A stretch of 5,272 bases of DNA, taken from the NCBI GenBank assembly GCA_028712015.1, contig JAQTRB010000137.1, positions 1 through 5,272 of the forward strand, written 5' to 3'. This document shows, in pieces, positions 1-5,272 of this stretch. Under the pieces are notes generated by a model that saw only the letters and a program-made list of their open reading frames with translations, had not been told where the DNA came from and made no database searches. Position numbers and translations under genes: made by a program. Position 1 is the stretch's first letter. Every line of letters starts with the position of its first letter. The DNA comes from Syntrophales bacterium. Its GTDB lineage: Bacteria > Desulfobacterota > Syntrophia > Syntrophales > UBA5619.

Positions 1-2157
<2,157 letters not shown>

Positions 2158-2164
2158 CTGGATT

Positions 2165-2168
2165 CTCC
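2165..2168 (-). promoter_or_regulatory. Ribosome binding site of carB
   Basis: Minus-strand GGAG lies seven bases before the ATG at 2157. It fixes the carB start, which also agrees with the family's usual N-terminus: a short polar stretch followed by a VLIIGSGP-type beta strand. Confidence 0.75.
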
Positions 2169-2216
2169 ATGGACGGCGGTATTTTGAGGCAGGAAATCGT
2201 TTTCTTTCGGGGCCGG

Positions 2217-2245
2217 AGTATAGGGAAAGCTCCCAGGTGTGTCAA
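2217..2245 (-). promoter_or_regulatory. Near-consensus sigma-70 promoter for carB
   Basis: Read on the minus strand, TTGACA (2245-2240) is a perfect -35 hexamer. It is followed by exactly 17 bases and TATACT (2222-2217), which matches the -10 consensus at five of six positions. Transcription would begin near 2210, giving a leader of about 50 bases before the carB ATG at 2157. The -35 lies only about 30 bases past the cobK stop, so this is a gene-specific promoter and not a distal operon promoter. The spacer contains GGGAGCTTTCCC, a weak dyad with four-base arms, too short to call an operator. I see no attenuator-like hairpin plus T-run in the leader. The prediction rests on sequence match alone. 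Confidence 0.75.
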
Positions 2246-2276
2246 TCAATTTCTGTGAACAGCCGTTTCCCCGGAA

Positions 2277-3056
2277 TCATCGTTCCGCGGCGGGCGGAAC
2301 GAGCGCCGAAAGCGCGGAGAGCAGATCCGCATTTCTGTGGAAAACGCAGCCGGGGGGGCGGATTTCCGGCCGCCGGAGGATGATGACCCGGCAGTTCGTC
2401 TGCCGCGCCGCGGCGAGTTTGGCCTCGAAACCGCCGGCCCGGCCGCTCTCCTTGGTGACGATCACGCCGATCCCGAAGCGGCGGATCGAGGCCAGATTTT
2501 CCTCCACCGAAAAGGGACCGCGTCCGCCGATGATCCGTTCTTCGGGAATGCCCGCCGCGCGGCAGGCCGCGAAAGATTCCGGAACGTTGAGGACGCGGAC
2601 GGCCAGCGGGAAACCGGTCCGGCGCGCGGCTGCCGCGTACGGGGCCAGGTTCCGGGAACCCGTTGTCAGCAGGACGGGGCAACCTTCGGCGAAAGCCATG
2701 GCCGCGGCCTCGGCATGATCGGCCGCAAAACGAACGGGGTTTTCCCCAACCGGCGCCTCCGGTCGTCGAAAGGAGAGGCAGGGGATCTCCAGACGCCGCG
2801 CCGCTTCGTGAGCCGTTTCATGGGCGGCAACGGCGTAGGGATGGGCGGCGTCGACGATCGCCCGGATCCCGCGTTTCTTCGCCAGAACGGCCATGGCTTC
2901 CGCATCGAGACGCCCCACCCGTCGCGAGATTCGCGGATGGTCGCCGATCGCGAGCGGGGCCGCCGTCGCGGTGGAAACGAGAACCTCGTATCCCGCTTCG
3001 GCAAGGTCGGAGGCGAGGGAAATCGTTTCGCTTGTGCCGCCGATCAGCAAAATCAT
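2277..3056 (-). CDS. cobK: Precorrin-6A (cobalt-precorrin-6A) reductase
   Basis: This 259-residue cytoplasmic enzyme of the CobK/CbiJ family reduces the macrocycle of precorrin-6A with NAD(P)H on the way to cobalamin. The length is normal for the family. Recognisable blocks in order: N-terminal nucleotide-binding strand and loop ILLIGGTSE (2-10), DAAHPYA (69-75), LLTTGSRNL (129-137), RVLNVPES (154-161), GGRGPFSVEEN (177-187) and the C-terminal VTKESGRAGG (200-209). All are typical of CobK/CbiJ. The ATG at 3056 overlaps the cobJ stop as ATGA, and GAGGGG lies nine bases upstream inside cobJ. The open frame continues upstream antisense-free of stops to about 3854, but that part is the shifted reading of cobJ; the family N-terminus begins directly at MILLIGG. 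Whether the substrate carries cobalt (anaerobic route, name cbiJ) cannot be decided from this protein alone. Confidence 0.93.
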   Translation of the reverse strand: MILLIGGTSETISLASDLAEAGYEVLVSTATAAPLAIGDHPRISRRVGRLDAEAMAVLAKKRGIRAIVDAAHPYAVAAHETAHEAARRLEIPCLSFRRPEAPVGENPVRFAADHAEAAAMAFAEGCPVLLTTGSRNLAPYAAAARRTGFPLAVRVLNVPESFAACRAAGIPEERIIGGRGPFSVEENLASIRRFGIGVIVTKESGRAGGFEAKLAAARQTNCRVIILRRPEIRPPGCVFHRNADLLSALSALVPPAAER

Positions 3057-3826
3057 CCGCCGTAACCCCTCGGCGTAACGAACCAATCGGCGATCCGCCG
3101 TGTCGAGCGGTTGCCGACGATCACGATGCTGCGCATGTCGATCGGGAGCTCGAGAAAACCGTCCAGATCGGAAAAAAGAACCTTCTCTTCCGGCAAGCCC
3201 ACGGCCGTTCCCACCCCCACGGGGGTTTTCCCGGACCGGTGACGGCGGAAGATCGCGGCCGCCTCGTCGAGCTGCCGGGTCCGTTTTTGCGAGCGGGGGT
3301 TGTAGAGGGCGACAACCAGGTCGGCGGCGGCAACCGCCTCCAGCCGTCCGCAAATCGTCTTCCAGGGGACGAGGATGTCGCTGAGGCTCAACGTCGCGAA
3401 GTCGCACATGAGCGGCGCCCCGAGGCGGGCGGCCAGCGCGTTTGCGGCGGTAACGCCCGGTACGACCTCGATGGGTACGGCCGATCCTCTCTCCCCGGCC
3501 AGCTCCAAGAGGAGACCGGCCATTCCGTAGACGCCGGGATCTCCCGAGGAGATGAGGGCCACCGTCTCCCCGGCCTCCGCCCGTTCCAGCGCCTTCCGAC
3601 AGCGCTCCCTCTCGCGGGTCATGCCGGTGGCGATCCGCTCCTTTCCCGCCGTCAGATCCGGGACCAGCTCCAGATAGCGGGTGTAGCCCGCAACGACGGT
3701 GCTCTTCGAGATCGCCTCCTCGGCCCGTCGGGTCCGGTCCAACGAACCGCCGGGTCCGATACCGACCACGAAAAGCCTTCCCGAACGGGGGGACTCGTGA
3801 TTCCACTGACCGTTTTCTTTCCGCAT
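3053..3826 (-). CDS. cobJ: Precorrin-3B (cobalt-factor III) C17-methyltransferase
   Basis: This 257-residue SAM-dependent enzyme of the CobJ/CbiH family methylates C17 of the tetrapyrrole and drives ring contraction in corrin synthesis. It shows the tetrapyrrole methylase fold in order: FVVGIGPGG (19-27); ARG-rich helix then VVAGYTRYLELV (44-55); SSGDPGVYGMAG (93-104), a SAM-site block; EVVPGVTAANALAARLG (120-136); CDFATLSLSDILVPW (141-155), a diagnostic CobJ/CbiH stretch; ALYNPRSQKR (173-182); and IVGNRSTR (236-243). Length matches single-domain family members; there is no fused CbiG domain and no C-terminal ferredoxin-like extension. The N-terminal 16 residues before the first strand are polar and not conserved. 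The ATG at 3826 is the only usual start in the frame between the upstream stop (3853-3851) and the first motif. GAGGAG precedes it at a rather tight three-base spacing. It overlaps cobK by four bases and is probably the first gene of the transcript. Confidence 0.95.
   Translation of the reverse strand: MRKENGQWNHESPRSGRLFVVGIGPGGSLDRTRRAEEAISKSTVVAGYTRYLELVPDLTAGKERIATGMTRERERCRKALERAEAGETVALISSGDPGVYGMAGLLLELAGERGSAVPIEVVPGVTAANALAARLGAPLMCDFATLSLSDILVPWKTICGRLEAVAAADLVVALYNPRSQKRTRQLDEAAAIFRRHRSGKTPVGVGTAVGLPEEKVLFSDLDGFLELPIDMRSIVIVGNRSTRRIADWFVTPRGYGG
3066..3071 (-). promoter_or_regulatory. Ribosome binding site of cobK inside the cobJ 3' end
   Basis: Minus-strand GAGGGG lies nine bases before the cobK ATG at 3056 and within the last codons of cobJ. 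With the ATGA stop-start overlap it supports coupled translation, and it decides the cobK start against the longer open frame upstream. Confidence 0.6.
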
Positions 3827-3882
3827 TCGCTCCTCTTTTTTTTGAACGATTCAAGCCTGACGGCCTTTTCTCCGCTCTTCAC

Positions 3883-3892
3883 CGTGATCACG
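3883..3892. repeat. Perfect 10-base palindrome CGTGATCACG
   Basis: The sequence reads the same on both strands. It lies immediately downstream of the candidate cobJ -10 and covers the expected transcription start, a usual place for a repressor site. A 10-base palindrome can arise by chance, and I do not recognise it as the site of a named regulator. Confidence 0.45.
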
Positions 3893-3920
3893 AGTACATG
3901 ATAACTCTTTTTGACGTCAA
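3893..3920 (-). promoter_or_regulatory. Candidate sigma-70 promoter for cobJ-cobK
   Basis: On the minus strand TTGACG (3920-3915; five of six consensus bases) is followed by 16 bases and TGTACT (3898-3893; four of six). The start point would be near 3886, leaving a leader of about 60 bases. The -35 is half of the palindrome TTGACGTCAA, and the presumed start falls inside the palindrome CGTGATCACG. Moderate match only. Confidence 0.4.
3911..3920. repeat. Perfect 10-base palindrome TTGACGTCAA
   Basis: It reads the same on both strands and overlaps the candidate cobJ -35. Flanking CTC (3905-3907) and GAG (3921-3923) extend the symmetry imperfectly, with three unpaired T residues on the left. 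It could be an operator, or may simply contain a -35 hexamer. No regulator can be named from it. Confidence 0.45.
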
Positions 3921-3947
3921 GAGAATTTATTGCGCATTGCAATTCTC
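3921..3947. repeat. Inverted repeat GAGAATT / AATTCTC with 13-base centre
   Basis: Seven-base arms at 3921-3927 and 3941-3947 match perfectly as reverse complements. A second, offset inverted pair, ATTGC (3929-3933) and GCAAT (3939-3943), lies partly inside. The element sits between the candidate cobJ -35 and the transporter promoter, overlapping the latter's -35. The layout resembles a binding site for a dimeric regulator able to act on both genes; this is inference. It has no T-run after the right arm on either strand, so it is not an intrinsic terminator. Confidence 0.5.
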
Positions 3948-3964
3948 CCGCTTTTCAGTAGACT
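3937..3964 (+). promoter_or_regulatory. Weak candidate promoter for the transporter gene
   Basis: TTGCAA (3937-3942; four of six consensus bases), 16 bases, then TAGACT (3959-3964; four of six). Transcription would begin near 3971, about 36 bases before the ATG. It is the best sigma-70-like pair I find on the plus strand here, but the match is modest and an activator or another sigma factor could be involved. Confidence 0.3.
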
Positions 3965-4006
3965 CTCCCGCCGAGGGCCGGGAAACGAGAGGGGCGGGGT
4001 CAAATC

Positions 4007-5272
4007 ATGAGCGAGGCAACGGGTGTAAGAGGCGGCCGGACGCGGTTCTTTTGGGGTTGGTATGTGGCGACCGGCGCATTTCTCGTTCTGGCCGTCAATT
4101 ATGGGGCGCGTTACAGTTTCGGCGTCTTTGTCCAGCCGATGGTTGCGGAATACGGCTGGTCGCGGTCGGTGATCTCCGCCGGCATGTCGATCCTGGTTCT
4201 GGCCTATGGAATCGGCGGAATATTCGCCGGCAGGCTTGCCGATCGCATCGCCCCCCGCTGGATCATCACCGCCGGGGCAAGCCTGATGGCCGTCGGGCTG
4301 CTGTTGACGGCGCTGATCCGCGAACCCTGGCAGTTTTACGTTACGTACGGCGTTTTCGGCGGATTCGGCGCCGCCTGTATGGGCGTTGTGGTCTGCAACT
4401 CCTCCGTGGGAAAGTGGTTCATCCGGATGCGGGGTCTGGCCATCGGCATCTCCTCCGTCGGCATCGGCGTCGGAACGATGGCGACGGTACCGCTGGCCGG
4501 GTTTATCGTCAAGAACTTCGGCTGGCAGATGGGCTTTGTCTGCATTGCGGCGTGCGTTTTGATCATCGGGGTGGGGCTTTCACAGTGGCTCATGGGAAAA
4601 ACGAAACCGGAAGATTACGGCCTGCGGCCCGACGGGGGAGGCGCAGGGAGGGACGCTCCTGCGTGCAATCCCAAATTTTTCAATATTCCATCCGCCCTCC
4701 CCTCACTCCGGCCGGTTCTCACAAAGTCCCCGTTCTGGATCATGGCGGTCTGCTACAGCCTTGCCGTGATGGCGGAGATGTCGGTCATGGTCCATCTGAT
4801 TGCCTACGCGCTGGATCAGCGGATCGACAAGGTGGCCGCCGCATCGTCCCTGGGGATCATCGGCATGGCCAGCATCCTCGGACGGTTTTTCTTCGGGTGG
4901 TTAAGCGACCACATCGGCGATGCCAAGTATGCCTCTGCGCTCGGCTTTTTCTTGATGGCCGCCGGCATGTTTCTGCTGCTGGGCACGACCTCCGTCGCGA
5001 CGCTGTTCGTTTATGCCATCCTGTTCGGCTTCGGCTACGGCTCGATGAGCGCGCTGATGCCCTTTCTGCTGGCCGACCGTTTCGGACCTCAAATCCTGGG
5101 GAGCTCCTACGGCATGCTGGTTTTTTTCGTCACAGGAATCGGCGGCGGCGCCGGCCCCGTGATTACCGGGTACATCTATGATCTGACCGGGTCCTACACC
5201 GACGCCTGGCTCTTGAATCTGGCCGTCCTGGTGATCGTCTCCTTTCTGATTCTCACGCTGAAAAAACGGTGA
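4007..5272 (+). CDS. Major facilitator superfamily transporter, OFA/monocarboxylate-type
   Basis: A 421-residue inner-membrane secondary carrier, complete, with its TGA as the last codon of the window. Hydrophobicity suggests 12 helices in two halves: about 17-40, 55-75, 84-103, 110-132, 143-165 and 172-192, then a cytoplasmic loop (193-240), then 242-268, 275-298, 308-326, 330-354, 365-390 and 398-418. The loop between helices 2 and 3 carries the MFS motif-A-like GRLADRIAPR (75-84), and its counterpart between helices 8 and 9 is GRFFFGWLSDHIG (292-304). The FFWGWYV start and NYGARYSFGVF in helix 1, with Arg35 in the membrane, resemble the oxalate/formate antiporter and monocarboxylate carrier groups, whose substrates are usually small organic acids. 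The substrate here cannot be read from sequence. There is no signal peptide and a short polar C-terminus (LKKR). ATG at 4007 is preceded by a G-rich stretch (GGGG at 3996-3999, seven bases away). It is divergent from cobJ; its downstream neighbour is unseen. Confidence 0.9.
   Translation: MSEATGVRGGRTRFFWGWYVATGAFLVLAVNYGARYSFGVFVQPMVAEYGWSRSVISAGMSILVLAYGIGGIFAGRLADRIAPRWIITAGASLMAVGLLLTALIREPWQFYVTYGVFGGFGAACMGVVVCNSSVGKWFIRMRGLAIGISSVGIGVGTMATVPLAGFIVKNFGWQMGFVCIAACVLIIGVGLSQWLMGKTKPEDYGLRPDGGGAGRDAPACNPKFFNIPSALPSLRPVLTKSPFWIMAVCYSLAVMAEMSVMVHLIAYALDQRIDKVAAASSLGIIGMASILGRFFFGWLSDHIGDAKYASALGFFLMAAGMFLLLGTTSVATLFVYAILFGFGYGSMSALMPFLLADRFGPQILGSSYGMLVFFVTGIGGGAGPVITGYIYDLTGSYTDAWLLNLAVLVIVSFLILTLKKR

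Larger units (their letters stand above)
3827..4006. promoter_or_regulatory. Divergent intergenic regulatory region between cobJ and the transporter
   Basis: These 180 bases separate two genes that point away from each other, so both promoters should lie here. The central part (about 3893-3960) is clearly richer in A+T than the flanking genes. It holds a cobJ-facing and a transporter-facing promoter candidate plus three symmetric elements, listed separately. An eight-base A tract (minus strand, 3843-3836) precedes the cobJ ribosome binding site. I find no B12-box-like sequence or large folded leader, and no additional reading frame that looks coding. Confidence 0.7.

Noticed and set aside
2223..2239. 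Dyad GGGAGCTTTCCC in the carB promoter spacer as an operator
   Set aside because: The arms are only four bases and the match is not symmetric around one centre; such dyads are expected by chance.
3836..3843. Run of eight T on the plus strand as a terminator
   Set aside because: No GC-rich stem precedes it, and on the minus strand it is an A tract before the cobJ ribosome binding site.
3057..3854. N-terminal extension of the cobK frame making a 525-residue protein
   Set aside because: The extra part is the shifted reading of cobJ, is Arg/Gly-rich and has no domain. The CobK N-terminus starts at ATG 3056 with its own ribosome binding site.
2663..3901. Plus-strand open frame of 412 codons antisense to cobJ-cobK
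   Set aside because: It is opposite two well-supported genes, and its product is Arg/Pro-rich with no family resemblance.
3898..5181. Plus-strand open frame of 427 codons overlapping the transporter in another frame
   Set aside because: The frame at 4007-5272 gives a textbook 12-helix carrier. This one gives an Arg/His/Gly-rich product typical of an out-of-frame reading of a GC-rich membrane protein gene.

Overview
This 5.3 kb window of GC-rich bacterial DNA holds three minus-strand genes of core biosynthesis and one divergent plus-strand transporter. I see no mobile element, CRISPR array, RNA gene or defence system. The CarB subtype, the split cobJ-cobK pair and the organic-acid-type transporter would fit an anaerobic proteobacterium or desulfobacterial lineage. 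That placement is a weak inference from protein style; nothing in the window fixes the taxon.

Layout: (1) 1-2157, minus: the first 719 codons of carB, the large subunit of carbamoyl-phosphate synthetase. The gene runs off the left edge, so its 3' third is missing. (2) 2158-2276: a 119-base spacer with a near-consensus sigma-70 promoter (TTGACA, 17 bases, TATACT) facing carB. (3) 2277-3056, minus: cobK/cbiJ, precorrin-6A reductase. (4) 3053-3826, minus: cobJ/cbiH, precorrin-3B C17-methyltransferase, overlapping cobK by four bases (ATGA). (5) 3827-4006: a 180-base divergent intergenic region with an AT-rich core and three short symmetric elements next to candidate promoters. (6) 4007-5272, plus: a complete 12-helix major facilitator superfamily transporter whose stop codon is the last codon of the window.

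Function: cobJ and cobK act in ring contraction/methylation and in macrocycle reduction during corrin synthesis, and look translationally coupled. carB makes carbamoyl phosphate for pyrimidines and arginine. It is probably transcribed mainly from its own promoter, although no terminator separates it from cobK. carA is not next to carB on the upstream side. The transporter shares a regulatory region with cobJ, but nothing in its sequence ties it to cobalamin. Overall the window looks like ordinary chromosome; the parts most worth a second look are the two intergenic regions.
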